Part shown: piece after piece, positions 1 to 7,760 of the stretch
Layout: every line of letters starts with the position of its first letter
How positions within the stretch are numbered: position 1 is the first letter of the stretch
DNA from: Chitinophaga pinensis
Lineage (GTDB): Bacteria > Bacteroidota > Bacteroidia > Flavobacteriales > Flavobacteriaceae
Length of the DNA stretch: 64,000 bases
Reading direction: 5' to 3'
Assembly: GCA_945873505.1 (NCBI GenBank)
Contig: CAMCDQ010000003.1
Coordinates: 26,537-90,536 of the forward strand
Program-made: the position numbers and the translations under genes
Notes under the pieces: generated by a model
The model's input: the letters and a program-made list of their open reading frames with translations, nothing else
What the model was told of the DNA's origin: nothing
Database searches by the model: none

Positions 1-123
1 TTTTGTTGCCGACGATCTTTTTGGACCTAATTTCCCCGAAATTATGATCATTCCCACAACAAAACCAACTGCTAAAAGCATTTGCATAAGTATTGGAAAA
101 TAACTGGATAAACTTGATTGCAT
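1..123 (-). CDS. nuoA: NADH-quinone oxidoreductase subunit A, N-terminal part (gene runs off the left edge)
   Basis: The first 41 codons are visible on the minus strand, starting at an ATG at 123. They encode a hydrophobic N-terminal helix (residues about 8-34, with FVVGMIIISGKLGPK) typical of the first transmembrane segment of NuoA, a small membrane subunit of respiratory complex I. The GKLGPKR step after the helix is the conserved part of the family. A good promoter lies about 30 nt upstream, so this is probably the first gene of the nuo operon. The remainder of the protein lies outside the window, so the call rests on a short stretch. Confidence 0.75.
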   Translation of the reverse strand, partial: MQSSLSSYFPILMQMLLAVGFVVGMIIISGKLGPKRSSATK

Positions 124-154
124 AGTAATTGTTTTTAACCTTTGATTTTACCCG

Positions 155-186
155 CAAAGATAACTTTCAATAATTGATTTAGCAAC
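155..186 (-). promoter_or_regulatory. Bacteroidetes-type promoter for nuoA
   Basis: On the minus strand GTTG (183-186) and TATCTTTG (155-162) are separated by 20 nt. This matches the TTTG / TAnnTTTG consensus of Bacteroidota sigma-ABfr promoters. The predicted start point near 149 leaves a leader of about 25 nt before the nuoA ATG. Confidence 0.6.
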
Positions 187-342
187 GAAATAATAAAAAT
201 TCGTAATAACTACATCGATATATTTTTCTAATTTTTACTGATTATAAATAACGCTTGGTTTGGGAGTTTGTCAAGCTATTTTAATTTGTCAGATAATTCT
301 ATGGCAGAATTCGTTATTTCGACAAAATATTTGAGGATAATT

Positions 343-377
343 TAAAAAAAAACGTTCCGAAATGATCCGAAACGTTT
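343..377 (-). terminator. Rho-independent terminator of the cold-shock gene
   Basis: Inverted arms at 351-361 and 366-376 (11 pairs including G-U) are followed, in the minus direction, by a run of T. It lies 30 bases past the cold-shock stop codon. The remaining bases between 187 and 342 show no gene. Confidence 0.65.
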
Positions 378-407
378 ACACTTTAGGTAACAAAAATATA
401 TATATTT

Positions 408-608
408 TTAGTCTTCAAGTACTGCAACTTGTGCAGCAACTTTACCTTTTCTTCCTTCTTCTTCTTCGTAGCTAACTCTGTCACCTTCGCGTAATTCTTC
501 CGCTCTGATTCCTGAAGCATGCACAAAAATGTCTTTTCCTGTTTCTTCGTCTGTAATGAATCCGTAACCTTTAGATTCATTGAAAAATTTAACTGTACCT
601 GTACGCAT
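408..608 (-). CDS. Cold-shock domain protein (CspA family)
   Basis: This is a 66-residue single cold-shock domain, the full usual length. RNP1 (KGYGFI, residues 13-18) and RNP2 (DIFVHAS, about 26-32) are both present, so it should bind single-stranded RNA or DNA as a five-stranded barrel and act as an RNA chaperone in the cytoplasm. The C-terminus is slightly unusual, with a Glu/Arg-rich loop (EEEEGRKGK). It is a single-gene unit with its own promoter-like site at 638-645 and a terminator at 343-377. Whether it responds to cold cannot be told from the sequence. Confidence 0.93.
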   Translation of the reverse strand: MRTGTVKFFNESKGYGFITDEETGKDIFVHASGIRAEELREGDRVSYEEEEGRKGKVAAQVAVLED

Positions 609-637
609 TGTAAAAATAATAATAATTTATAATGACG

Positions 638-645
638 CAAATGTA
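638..645 (-). promoter_or_regulatory. Promoter -7 element for the cold-shock gene
   Basis: TACATTTG on the minus strand fits TAnnTTTG and would start transcription about 24 nt before the ATG, the same leader length as at other promoters here. The -33 element is poor, so this is a tentative call. Confidence 0.4.
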
Positions 646-734
646 AACTTTATTGTAATACGAAAATCATTTGTGTGTAATTTTTTTGTAAAATAATTGA
701 TATTCAGTGTTTTCGAGCACATTTCATCGATGAA

Positions 735-2495
735 TTACACACTATCTAATTTTAAATGCAACTCGTTTAACTGCGTTTCATCGATTATGGACGGCGCATC
801 AATCATTACATCACGACCAGAATTGTTTTTTGGAAAGGCAATAAAATCGCGAATCGTTTCTTGTCCGCCCAAAATGGCAACCAATCTGTCCAATCCAAAA
901 GCCAATCCTCCGTGTGGTGGCGCGCCAAATTGAAAGGCGTCCATCAAGAAACCAAATTGTTCTTTGGCGCCTTCTTCGGTGAAACCTAAATATTTGAACA
1001 TCAATTGTTGCGTTGCTTTGTCGTGAATTCTGATAGAACCACCGCCAATTTCGTTTCCGTTTAACACCATATCGTAGGCATTGGCACGCACTTTTCCAGG
1101 ATTGGTTTCCAACAAATCCATGTCTTCCGGTTTTGGCGAGGTAAACGGATGGTGCATTGCATGCCATCTTCCAGATTCTTCATCTAATTCTAATAAAGGG
1201 AAATCAACTACCCATAATGGTGCAAATTCTGCGGGATTTCTCAATCCTAAACGCTTAGCTAATTCCATTCGTAAAGCGGAAAGTTGGGTTCTTGTTTTAT
1301 CGGCTTGACCTGAAATTACTAACATTAAATCGTTTGGTTTGGCATTCATTTTATCGGCCCAAGTTTTTAAAACTTCTTCAGAATAGAATTTGTCAACCGA
1401 AGATTTTAAGGTTCCATCGGCATTATATTTTACCCAAACCAAGCCTGTAGCGCCTATTTGTGGTCTTTTGATATAATTAATTAAATCGTCGATTTGTTTT
1501 CTGGTGTATTCTGCACAACCTTTCACATTGATTCCAACTACTAATTCTGCCGCATCAAAAACGGGAAAACCTGCAGGTTCAAATGTTCCCCCTTCGGGGG
1601 TTAGGGGGCAAAACTCCATTCCGAAACGAATATCTGGTTTGTCATTTCCGTAGGTTTTCATTGCATAATCGTAGGTAATTCTAGGAAATTTTTCCACTTC
1701 AATGCCTTTAATTTCTTTCAGTAAATGACGTGTCAATCCTTCAAAAACATTCAAAATATCTTCTTGTTCTACGAAAGCCATTTCACAATCGATTTGTGTG
1801 AATTCTGGTTGTCTGTCGGCGCGCAAATCCTCATCGCGGAAACATTTCACGATTTGGAAATATTTGTCCATTCCACCCACCATCAATAATTGTTTGAAGG
1901 TTTGTGGCGATTGTGGTAAGGCATAAAATTGTCCCGCATTCATTCGACTCGGAACTACGAAATCTCTTGCGCCTTCTGGAGTTGACTTGATCAAATAAGG
2001 CGTTTCTACTTCGCAAAAATCCAAATCTGAAAGGTATTTTCGCACTTCCATTGCCACTTTATGTCGAAAAAGCAAGTTGTTTTTCACAGGATTTCTACGA
2101 ATATCCAAATAGCGGTATTTCATTCTGATGTCTTCTCCCCCATCGGTTTCATCTTCAATTGTGAAAGGCGGAGTTAGAGCAGCATTTAAAATAGTCATTT
2201 CTGAAACTAAAATTTCAATATCGCCCGTTTTCATATTTGAATTTTTTGATTCCCGCTCAATAACGGTTCCTTTTACTTGAATTACAAATTCACGACCGAG
2301 GGTTTTAGCGAGTTCAAAAACTACTTTATTGCTTCGACTTTCGTCAAATAGCAATTGGGTAACGCCATAACGATCTCGCAAATCCACCCAATTCATAAAT
2401 CCTTTATCACGTGATTTTTGAACCCAACCAGCAAGTGTAACTTCCGTATTAATATGAGCAGCGTTTAATTCACCACAACTATGACTTCTATACAT
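735..2495 (-). CDS. aspS: Aspartyl-tRNA synthetase
   Basis: This 586-residue class II synthetase charges tRNA-Asp with aspartate. It has an N-terminal OB-fold anticodon-binding domain ([19 protein letters not shown], about 23-41), motif 2 ([14 protein letters not shown], about 218-231), a bacterial GAD-type insertion domain and motif 3 ([13 protein letters not shown] near the C-terminus). Length is normal for a bacterial enzyme. Residues about 296-303 (CPLTPEGG) are encoded by a 24-nt G/C-rich palindromic repeat read in frame (1586-1609). The repeat sits just after the conserved GMEF, where relatives as I recall them have an ordinary variable loop. It is probably tolerated, because the catalytic motifs are intact. 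Confidence 0.97.
   Translation of the reverse strand: MYRSHSCGELNAAHINTEVTLAGWVQKSRDKGFMNWVDLRDRYGVTQLLFDESRSNKVVFELAKTLGREFVIQVKGTVIERESKNSNMKTGDIEILVSEMTILNAALTPPFTIEDETDGGEDIRMKYRYLDIRRNPVKNNLLFRHKVAMEVRKYLSDLDFCEVETPYLIKSTPEGARDFVVPSRMNAGQFYALPQSPQTFKQLLMVGGMDKYFQIVKCFRDEDLRADRQPEFTQIDCEMAFVEQEDILNVFEGLTRHLLKEIKGIEVEKFPRITYDYAMKTYGNDKPDIRFGMEFCPLTPEGGTFEPAGFPVFDAAELVVGINVKGCAEYTRKQIDDLINYIKRPQIGATGLVWVKYNADGTLKSSVDKFYSEEVLKTWADKMNAKPNDLMLVISGQADKTRTQLSALRMELAKRLGLRNPAEFAPLWVVDFPLLELDEESGRWHAMHHPFTSPKPEDMDLLETNPGKVRANAYDMVLNGNEIGGGSIRIHDKATQQLMFKYLGFTEEGAKEQFGFLMDAFQFGAPPHGGLAFGLDRLVAILGGQETIRDFIAFPKNNSGRDVMIDAPSIIDETQLNELHLKLDSV
1586..1609 (-). repeat. Family-A G/C-rich palindromic repeat, copy inside aspS
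   Basis: The 24-nt unit contains CCCCC-TTC-GGGGG followed by TTA and GGGGGC on the plus strand. The same unit occurs at 7737-7760 and (other strand) 29347-29370, differing only at the loop base. Here it is translated in a frame that avoids its internal TAA and gives CPLTPEGG. It is read in the sense direction of aspS. Confidence 0.85.
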
Positions 2496-2582
2496 TATTG
2501 AAATTTTAGACTACAAAAATACTATTTTGTTTTTTGATTAAGGATTTAGTGTTAAAATTAATTTTTATAAACTTATAAACCT

Positions 2583-2590
2583 TACGTTTG
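2583..2590 (+). promoter_or_regulatory. Promoter -7 element that decides the start of the TlpA-like gene
   Basis: TACGTTTG matches TAnnTTTG. Transcription would begin near 2596, after the in-frame TTG (2588) and ATG (2591), which therefore cannot be the translation start. The ATG at 2615 then has a leader of about 19 nt. No convincing -33 element is visible. Confidence 0.5.
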
Positions 2591-2614
2591 ATGTCTAATT
2601 TAAATTTAAAACCA

Positions 2615-3613
2615 ATGAAAAAAATATTCTTGTTAGGATTGTTCCTTGGACATTCCATTTTATCTGTTGCTCAAACAAAAAACTACGTTAGCTTTCAAGC
2701 TGAAATCGCCAATAAAAACGGTGATTTTATTTCTATTCAAGACGGTAGAAAAGTGTATAAAAAAATCCAAGTCAATAAAGACGGAGTTTTCAAAGATACT
2801 TTGCATATAAAAGAGGGGCTGTATCAGATGTTTGACGGAGTAGAATATACCGAATTATATTTAAAAAGCGGCTATGATTTGACTTTGAAAATGGATGCAA
2901 AAATGTTTGATGAATCTATTGTATATTCAGGAATTGGTTCCGCTGAAAATAATTATTTAGCGCAAGCCATGCTTTCTGGAAGCTCTTTTGATTTAAATAA
3001 ATTAATCGATTTGAATGAATCTGATTTTATGGTTGCAATAGAAAACAAAAACAAATCGGATTTAGCAAAATTAGAAGGAAGCAATTTAGATGTTAATTTT
3101 ATTGCATTGCAAAAAAATAATATAGAAGACTCAAGAGCTGGAATGACTGCCTATTTCAAAGAAAGCAAGGAAAAGCTAAAACTTAATAATACAATGGCTC
3201 CAGGTTTTGATTATGTGAATTTTAAAGGCGGAACTACCAAACTTTCCGACTTAAACGGGAAATATGTTTACATAGATGTTTGGGCTACTTGGTGTGGTCC
3301 TTGTCGTGCTGAAATTCCATTTTTGAAAAAAGTTGAAGAAAAATACCAGAATAAAAACATTGCTTTTGTGAGTATTTCGATTGATGTGGATAAGGATTTA
3401 GAGAAATGGAAAAAATTTGTTGAAGAGAAAAAGTTGGGTGGAATTCAATTATTTGCTGACAAAAACTGGAACTCCGATTTCATGAAAAGTTTCAGCATTA
3501 ATAGTATTCCTAGATTTATTTTAATTGACCCAAGCGGGAAAGTAGTCAGCGCTGATGCAGCAAGACCATCGTCATCAAAACTTCAAGAACAATTGGATGG
3601 ATTGTTGAAATAG
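2615..3613 (+). CDS. TlpA-family thiol-disulfide oxidoreductase, exported
   Basis: The 332-residue protein has a signal peptide (MKKIFLLGLFLGHSILSVAQ), an N-terminal DUF4369-like beta domain (about 20-120), a helical linker, and a C-terminal thioredoxin fold with the redox motif WCGPC (Cys227 and Cys230) and cis-Pro region SIPRF. It likely reduces or isomerises disulfides in the periplasm or at the outer face of the inner membrane. I start it at 2615 rather than at upstream in-frame codons because a clean signal peptide begins there and the promoter -7 element lies at 2583-2590. It is a single-gene unit ended by a strong hairpin at 3631. Its substrate is unknown. Confidence 0.88.
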   Translation: MKKIFLLGLFLGHSILSVAQTKNYVSFQAEIANKNGDFISIQDGRKVYKKIQVNKDGVFKDTLHIKEGLYQMFDGVEYTELYLKSGYDLTLKMDAKMFDESIVYSGIGSAENNYLAQAMLSGSSFDLNKLIDLNESDFMVAIENKNKSDLAKLEGSNLDVNFIALQKNNIEDSRAGMTAYFKESKEKLKLNNTMAPGFDYVNFKGGTTKLSDLNGKYVYIDVWATWCGPCRAEIPFLKKVEEKYQNKNIAFVSISIDVDKDLEKWKKFVEEKKLGGIQLFADKNWNSDFMKSFSINSIPRFILIDPSGKVVSADAARPSSSKLQEQLDGLLK

Positions 3614-3630
3614 AAAAATTAAAAGTATAG

Positions 3631-3658
3631 AAAAACCCGTTTTAAACGGGTTTTTTTT
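3631..3658. terminator. Bidirectional terminator between tlpA-like gene and proC
   Basis: AAACCCGTTT / AAACGGGTTT arms with A-runs and T-runs on both sides lie between two convergent genes, so the hairpin can end transcription from either direction. Confidence 0.85.
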
Positions 3659-3687
3659 GCTTTATAGGGTATCCCAAATAAAAAAAA

Positions 3688-4464
3688 TTATTCTTTAATT
3701 TTCTTTAAGGAAGTTTTGATTCCTTTAATTAGTGAGGAGCTGAAACCTTCGTGTTCCATTTCGTTGAGGCCAACAATGGTGCAGCCTTGCGGTGTGGTTA
3801 CGCGGTCTATTAGTTGTTCTGGATGGATTTTTTCTTCTAAAGCCATTGTTGCTGCGCCTTTTGCAGTTTGTGAAGCGATGGAAAGTGCGGTAGCAGCATC
3901 GAAGCCAATTTCGATTCCTGCTTGCATCGAGGCGCGAATATAGCGAAGTGCATAAGCAGTTCCACAAGCGCCAAGTACGGTTGCGGCGTCCATTAATTTT
4001 TCGTCAATTACGGAAACGGTGCCTAAATCATTGAATAGTTGGATGACTTTTTGTGCGTCATTTTTGTCTTTTTCAAGATAGGAAATACAGGTTGCCGATT
4101 CGCCAAAACGAGCCGCAATATTGGGCATTATGTGAATTATTGTATTTGCAGAATTGGTTTTTTCTTGAAGCGATTCAATTGATAGTCCACTTACTGCCGA
4201 TGCAATGATTTTGGTTTTTATTGAAGGTAAAATTTCTTCTAAAACGGTATCAACCTGGTATGGTTTTATAGTTAAGATGATAACATCGGCATCTTGAATT
4301 TGGTGCTTATTATTTGAGGAAACTTTGATTCCTTGTTGCTCCAAATATAGAATGCTTTCAGTATTTCTTCGGGTAATTGTTACTTGATTTCCAGAGGAAT
4401 ATTTAGAGATTCCAATAGCAATTGCTACGCCTAAATTTCCGCCTCCGATGATGTGAATTTTCAT
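3688..4464 (-). CDS. proC: Pyrroline-5-carboxylate reductase
   Basis: The 258-residue enzyme catalyses the last step of proline synthesis, reducing pyrroline-5-carboxylate with NAD(P)H. A Rossmann motif opens the protein (IGGGNLGVAIAIGI, residues 5-18). The conserved C-terminal dimer domain carries AATVLGACGTAYALRY and the signature VTTPQGCTIVGLNEME. Length is normal. It follows mgtE by 10 bases and so looks like the last gene of an rsmA-mgtE-proC operon, ending at the shared terminator at 3631-3658. Confidence 0.93.
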   Translation of the reverse strand: MKIHIIGGGNLGVAIAIGISKYSSGNQVTITRRNTESILYLEQQGIKVSSNNKHQIQDADVIILTIKPYQVDTVLEEILPSIKTKIIASAVSGLSIESLQEKTNSANTIIHIMPNIAARFGESATCISYLEKDKNDAQKVIQLFNDLGTVSVIDEKLMDAATVLGACGTAYALRYIRASMQAGIEIGFDAATALSIASQTAKGAATMALEEKIHPEQLIDRVTTPQGCTIVGLNEMEHEGFSSSLIKGIKTSLKKIKE

Positions 4465-4474
4465 TTTTTAGTAT

Positions 4475-5830
4475 TTAAAAACCTCCTAATATTAATTTTG
4501 CAATAGAGAAATAGATAAGTATTCCAAAAATATCGTTGCTTGTAGTGATAAATGGACCTGTTGCTAAAGCGGGATCAATTTTAAATTTATTTAACAATAG
4601 TGGTATAAATGTCCCTATTAATGAGGCTATTATTATTACAGAAATCAATGCCGTAGTTACAATTATGCCAATAATAATTTCAACATTTAGTAGGAAATGA
4701 CTCCCTAAAAATAAAATGATTGCTAGAATTATTCCGTTCAATAAACTCAAAGAAACTTCTTTTATTAATCTGTTAAATAAAGTGCCGCTTAAGGAGTCGT
4801 TTGCCAAACCTTGCACGATTATTGCTGAAGATTGTACCCCAACATTTCCAGCCATAGCGGCAATTAAAGGCGTAAAAAAGAATAAATTTCCATGTTCCAA
4901 CATTGCTCCTTCAAACAATCCTAAAACTTTCACAGAGATAAAACCTCCTAGAAGTGCTAATATTAACCATGGTAATCGTGCTTTTGTATGTTCGATAATG
5001 CTATCATCGGCTTCAATATCTTGAGAAATACCAGCAGCCATTTGGTAATCTTGATCGGCTTCATCTTTGATTACATCTACAATATCGTCAATGGTAATTC
5101 GGCCTACTAATCTCCCCAATTCGTCAATTACAGGAATAGCTTCTAAATCGTATTTTTGCATAATTCGAGCCACTTCAACGTCTTCGGTATCTACTTTTAC
5201 GAAATTTAATTTACGAATATAGACTTCGCTAATAGGTGTTTTAGCTGATGTTGTTAACAAATCTTTTAAAGAAAGACGACCCAATAATTTATCTTGTTCA
5301 TCGACAACATAAATAGAATGCACTCGAGAAATATTTTCGGCCTGAATACGCATTTCTTTTATGCAGGTAAGTACATTCCAATTTTCATAAACTTTTACCA
5401 ATTCTTTGTGCATAATTCCACCTGCAGTATCTTCTTTGTAACGCAATAAATCGACAATGTCTTTTGCGTGTTCAACATCTTGAAGTTCCGAGATTACTTC
5501 TTCTTTTTTACTTTGAGAGAGTTCGGCAATAATATCCGCAGCATCATTTGTATCTAATTCGTCAAGTTCTTCGGCGATTTCTTTTGGCGACAAACGGCTA
5601 AGAATATTTTCTCTTAAATCTTCATCTAATTCTAGTAAGATTTCGGCAGTTTTATCACTGTCTAATACCTTAAAAATGTAGGTTGCTTCATTAAAATCAA
5701 GCTCTTCAAGAATTTCAGCAATATCAGCATGGTGCATATCATTAAGCAACACTTCCAATTGTTGGTCGTCATTACTTTTGATAAGTTGTTCAATTTGAAC
5801 AATAAGCTCTTTACTGATTTTAAACTGCAT
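4475..5830 (-). CDS. mgtE: Magnesium transporter MgtE
   Basis: The 451-residue inner-membrane Mg2+ channel has the family's three parts. An acidic superhelical N domain (about 1-130) holds repeats such as [23 protein letters not shown]-domain pair (about 135-255) senses cytoplasmic Mg2+. Five transmembrane helices (about 285-451) include the pore region [21 protein letters not shown]. Its start overlaps the end of rsmA by 11 bases, which indicates translational coupling, and proC follows closely. CBS acidic residues that normally bind regulatory Mg2+ appear to be kept. Confidence 0.95.
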   Translation of the reverse strand: MQFKISKELIVQIEQLIKSNDDQQLEVLLNDMHHADIAEILEELDFNEATYIFKVLDSDKTAEILLELDEDLRENILSRLSPKEIAEELDELDTNDAADIIAELSQSKKEEVISELQDVEHAKDIVDLLRYKEDTAGGIMHKELVKVYENWNVLTCIKEMRIQAENISRVHSIYVVDEQDKLLGRLSLKDLLTTSAKTPISEVYIRKLNFVKVDTEDVEVARIMQKYDLEAIPVIDELGRLVGRITIDDIVDVIKDEADQDYQMAAGISQDIEADDSIIEHTKARLPWLILALLGGFISVKVLGLFEGAMLEHGNLFFFTPLIAAMAGNVGVQSSAIIVQGLANDSLSGTLFNRLIKEVSLSLLNGIILAIILFLGSHFLLNVEIIIGIIVTTALISVIIIASLIGTFIPLLLNKFKIDPALATGPFITTSNDIFGILIYFSIAKLILGGF

Positions 5831-6599
5831 CGGCTTCTATTTTTTGGGTGAGTTCTATAAATTGTTGCACGTTCAACTGTTCTGGACGAAGGTCAAAGAT
5901 AGTGTCTTCTCGCAAATTATCCGACAAATTTAGTGTTTTTAAACTATTCCGCAATGTTTTTCGGCGCTGTTGAAAGGCAGTTTTTACTACGGTAAAGAAT
6001 AATTTTTCACCACAAGGCAAACTATAATCTGCTTTTCGACGCAATCGTAGCACTCCAGATTTTACTTTTGGCGGTGGTATAAAAACGTGTTCGTCCACTG
6101 TGAATAGGTATTCTGCATTATAAAACGCCTGAACCAAAACCGATAAAATTCCGTACGCTTTAGTTCCTTTTTTCTCACAAATTCTTTCGGCAACTTCTTT
6201 TTGAAACATACCTGCAAATTCTGGAATTTGATGGCGGTATTCTAAAGTTCGGAAAACAATTTGTGTAGAAATATTGTAGGGAAAATTCCCAATTATACCA
6301 AATTGTTTGCCTTCGAAAGTTTCATTTATATTGTATTTCAAAAAATCTTTTGAAATGATTTTATCTTTTAATTTCGGAAAGTTTTCATCTAAATACGTCA
6401 CCGATTCTGTATCAATTTCAATGACATAAGTAGTTATAGGCTTTTCCAATAAATACTTGGTCAAAACTCCCATTCCTGGCCCGATTTCTAAAACGTCTTG
6501 ATATCCCTCAAAATTCAAAGTATCGGCAATTGCGGCGGCGATACTTTCGTCTTTTAAGAAATGCTGTCCAAGGTGTTTTTTTGCTTTTACTTTTTCCAT
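5820..6599 (-). CDS. rsmA: 16S rRNA dimethyladenosine transferase (KsgA)
   Basis: This 259-residue SAM-dependent methyltransferase dimethylates two adjacent adenines near the 3' end of 16S rRNA during 30S assembly. Motifs seen are the N-terminal [11 protein letters not shown] (7-17), the SAM-binding [10 protein letters not shown] (about 39-48) and the catalytic NFPYNIS (motif IV NLPY-like, with F for L). The C-terminal helical domain is complete. The gene overlaps mgtE by 11 bases. It stands behind the ORF6N gene, which seems to interrupt the DUF4286-rsmA junction. Confidence 0.95.
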   Translation of the reverse strand: MEKVKAKKHLGQHFLKDESIAAAIADTLNFEGYQDVLEIGPGMGVLTKYLLEKPITTYVIEIDTESVTYLDENFPKLKDKIISKDFLKYNINETFEGKQFGIIGNFPYNISTQIVFRTLEYRHQIPEFAGMFQKEVAERICEKKGTKAYGILSVLVQAFYNAEYLFTVDEHVFIPPPKVKSGVLRLRRKADYSLPCGEKLFFTVVKTAFQQRRKTLRNSLKTLNLSDNLREDTIFDLRPEQLNVQQFIELTQKIEADAV

Positions 6600-6677
6600 A
6601 ATATCATTGTGAGGCGCAATGCCAGCTTACTTTTTTGTTGCAACAAATAATCTGAATAGTATAAATTAATTATTGAA

Positions 6678-7208
6678 CTATTTTTTATATCCGATTTTTT
6701 CCCGTTCCGTTTTTGGTTCCTGTTTTTCGATTAATTCATCAAGATATTGAAAAACGAGTTCAATATTTTTCCCTTGATTTTCAATTTTCTTTTTGATTGT
6801 TTCCACGTCCAATCTTAGTTCGGTGGTATCAACCAGCATTTTTCTAATTTTTGTAAATATTCTCATAATTTGAATATTTGTTTGAATGGCTTTTTCACTG
6901 TTCAATATACTCGAAAGCATCAAAACTCCATGTTCTGTGAAAACCATAGGAGCATACCTTAATCCCATCTTGTCGGAATTGGAGGTCGCAAATTGCGACC
7001 TCCAATTTTCAAATTCTTCTTGAGTCAATTCAAACATAAAATCTTCAGGAAATCTTGATAAATTCCTTTTAACTTGCTCTTTCAATCTTTTGGTTTCAAC
7101 ACCATAAAGCAGCGCCAAATCTCTATCTAACATTACTTTTTGATTTATAAAAAAGTAAATTTTGTTTATTACTACATCATCTGGAATTAACGAAATTTCG
7201 GTGCTCAT
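6678..7208 (-). CDS. ORF6N-domain DNA-binding protein
   Basis: The 176-residue protein starts with an ORF6N domain (about 10-105; KVMLDRDLALLYGVETKRL and RFPEDFMFELTQEEF), a predicted DNA-binding module first named from phage proteins and common as stand-alone genes in Bacteroidota. A helical, probably coiled-coil tail follows (about 115-176). It sits alone between DUF4286 and rsmA. The coding DNA for NWRSQFATSN is a perfect 31-nt palindrome (6977-7007), and two close copies lie upstream, so the protein may bind these sites or the gene may be a small mobile unit. Function is unknown; both ideas are inference. Confidence 0.85.
   Translation of the reverse strand: MSTEISLIPDDVVINKIYFFINQKVMLDRDLALLYGVETKRLKEQVKRNLSRFPEDFMFELTQEEFENWRSQFATSNSDKMGLRYAPMVFTEHGVLMLSSILNSEKAIQTNIQIMRIFTKIRKMLVDTTELRLDVETIKKKIENQGKNIELVFQYLDELIEKQEPKTEREKIGYKK
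6977..7007. repeat. Perfect 31-nt palindrome within the ORF6N gene
   Basis: Arms AATTGGAGGTCGCAA and TTGCGACCTCCAATT flank a single central A. Fifteen-base perfect arms are far beyond chance in a coding sequence. Related palindromes lie at 7237-7259 and 7281-7301. Confidence 0.9.
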
Positions 7209-7236
7209 AATTTTTTTTTGGTTTATATTTTAATCT

Positions 7237-7259
7237 GGAGATCGCAAATTGTGACCTCC
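7237..7259. promoter_or_regulatory. Palindrome upstream of the ORF6N gene, copy 2
   Basis: GGAGATCGCAA - A - TTGTGACCTCC has the same core as the palindrome inside the gene with two changes. Its place 29 nt upstream of the ATG suits an operator, though no binding evidence exists. Confidence 0.6.
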
Positions 7260-7280
7260 AATAGTATTTTATTCTATGTA

Positions 7281-7301
7281 GATGTCGCAAATTGCGACTT
7301 C
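7281..7301. promoter_or_regulatory. Palindrome upstream of the ORF6N gene, copy 3
   Basis: GATGTCGCAA - A - TTGCGACTTC keeps the inner GTCGCAA/TTGCGAC arms. It lies 44 nt centre-to-centre from copy 2, so two proteins could bind about four helical turns apart. Confidence 0.55.
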
Positions 7302-7322
7302 AAGTTTCAAAAAAAACCTATT

Positions 7323-7634
7323 TTAATGTTCCGAAATTAATTCTAATTCCGTTCTGAATGCCAACATTTTATCGCCAAACAATGCCGCTCCTTCTTCTCT
7401 CAATCTTGGTGCATCTTCTTCGTAATATCTTTGAAGCAGCTCTTTATTATCCGTGGTATATTGAATAGAATAGGTAACTCCGCCCATTTCTTCTTCAATA
7501 AGTACTTTTACCATTCTTGCCGATGAAAATTTTCCTGTTGCAAGAACATCGTTAATGTGTTTTTCTTGCATCCAGGTCATCCATTGGTCGTGAACACTTT
7601 CGTGAATGTTAATTGTTACGTTGTAAATTATCAT
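7323..7634 (-). CDS. DUF4286 family protein
   Basis: The 103-residue cytoplasmic protein matches the DUF4286 family as I recall it: opening MIIYNVTINIHESVHDQWMTWM, a central GGVTYSIQY strand, and the ending GDKMLAFRTELELI. The pattern suggests a small alpha-beta (ferredoxin-like, ABM-type) fold, but no activity is known. In Flavobacteriia it commonly stands between a TPR gene and rsmA, as here. Two G/C-rich repeats separate it from the TPR gene. Confidence 0.8.
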   Translation of the reverse strand: MIIYNVTINIHESVHDQWMTWMQEKHINDVLATGKFSSARMVKVLIEEEMGGVTYSIQYTTDNKELLQRYYEEDAPRLREEGAALFGDKMLAFRTELELISEH

Positions 7635-7649
7635 TTCTTATTGTTTAAT

Positions 7650-7684
7650 CCTCTCCCCGACCCTCTCCAAAGGAAAGGGAGCCG
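7650..7684 (+). repeat. Family-B palindromic repeat, solo copy matching the ends of the DUF559 element
   Basis: The 35-nt unit CCTCTCCCC-GA-CCCTCTCC-AAA-GGAAAGGG-AGCCG matches the terminal repeat at 26443-26477 (opposite strand) at 31 of 35 positions. It stands alone, without a DUF559 gene, between DUF4286 and the TPR gene. Confidence 0.8.
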
Positions 7685-7736
7685 AAAGTGAATATCATTA
7701 ATTTGTTTTTATTTAAATATAATATCGTTTCTATTG

Positions 7737-7760
7737 TTCCCCCTTTGGGGGTTAGGGGGC
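7737..7760 (-). repeat. Family-A palindromic repeat supplying the TPR gene stop codon
   Basis: This is the same 24-nt unit as in aspS and after sodA. Its internal TAA (7752-7754, minus strand) is the stop codon of the TPR gene, so the last residues (AP) come from the repeat. Confidence 0.85.

Noticed and set aside
811..1167. A 118-codon minus-strand ORF within aspS in another frame
   Set aside because: Shadow of aspS; composition unlike a Flavobacterium protein and no promoter.
4716..5024. A 102-codon plus-strand ORF opposite mgtE
   Set aside because: Antisense shadow of the transmembrane coding region; no start context or homology.
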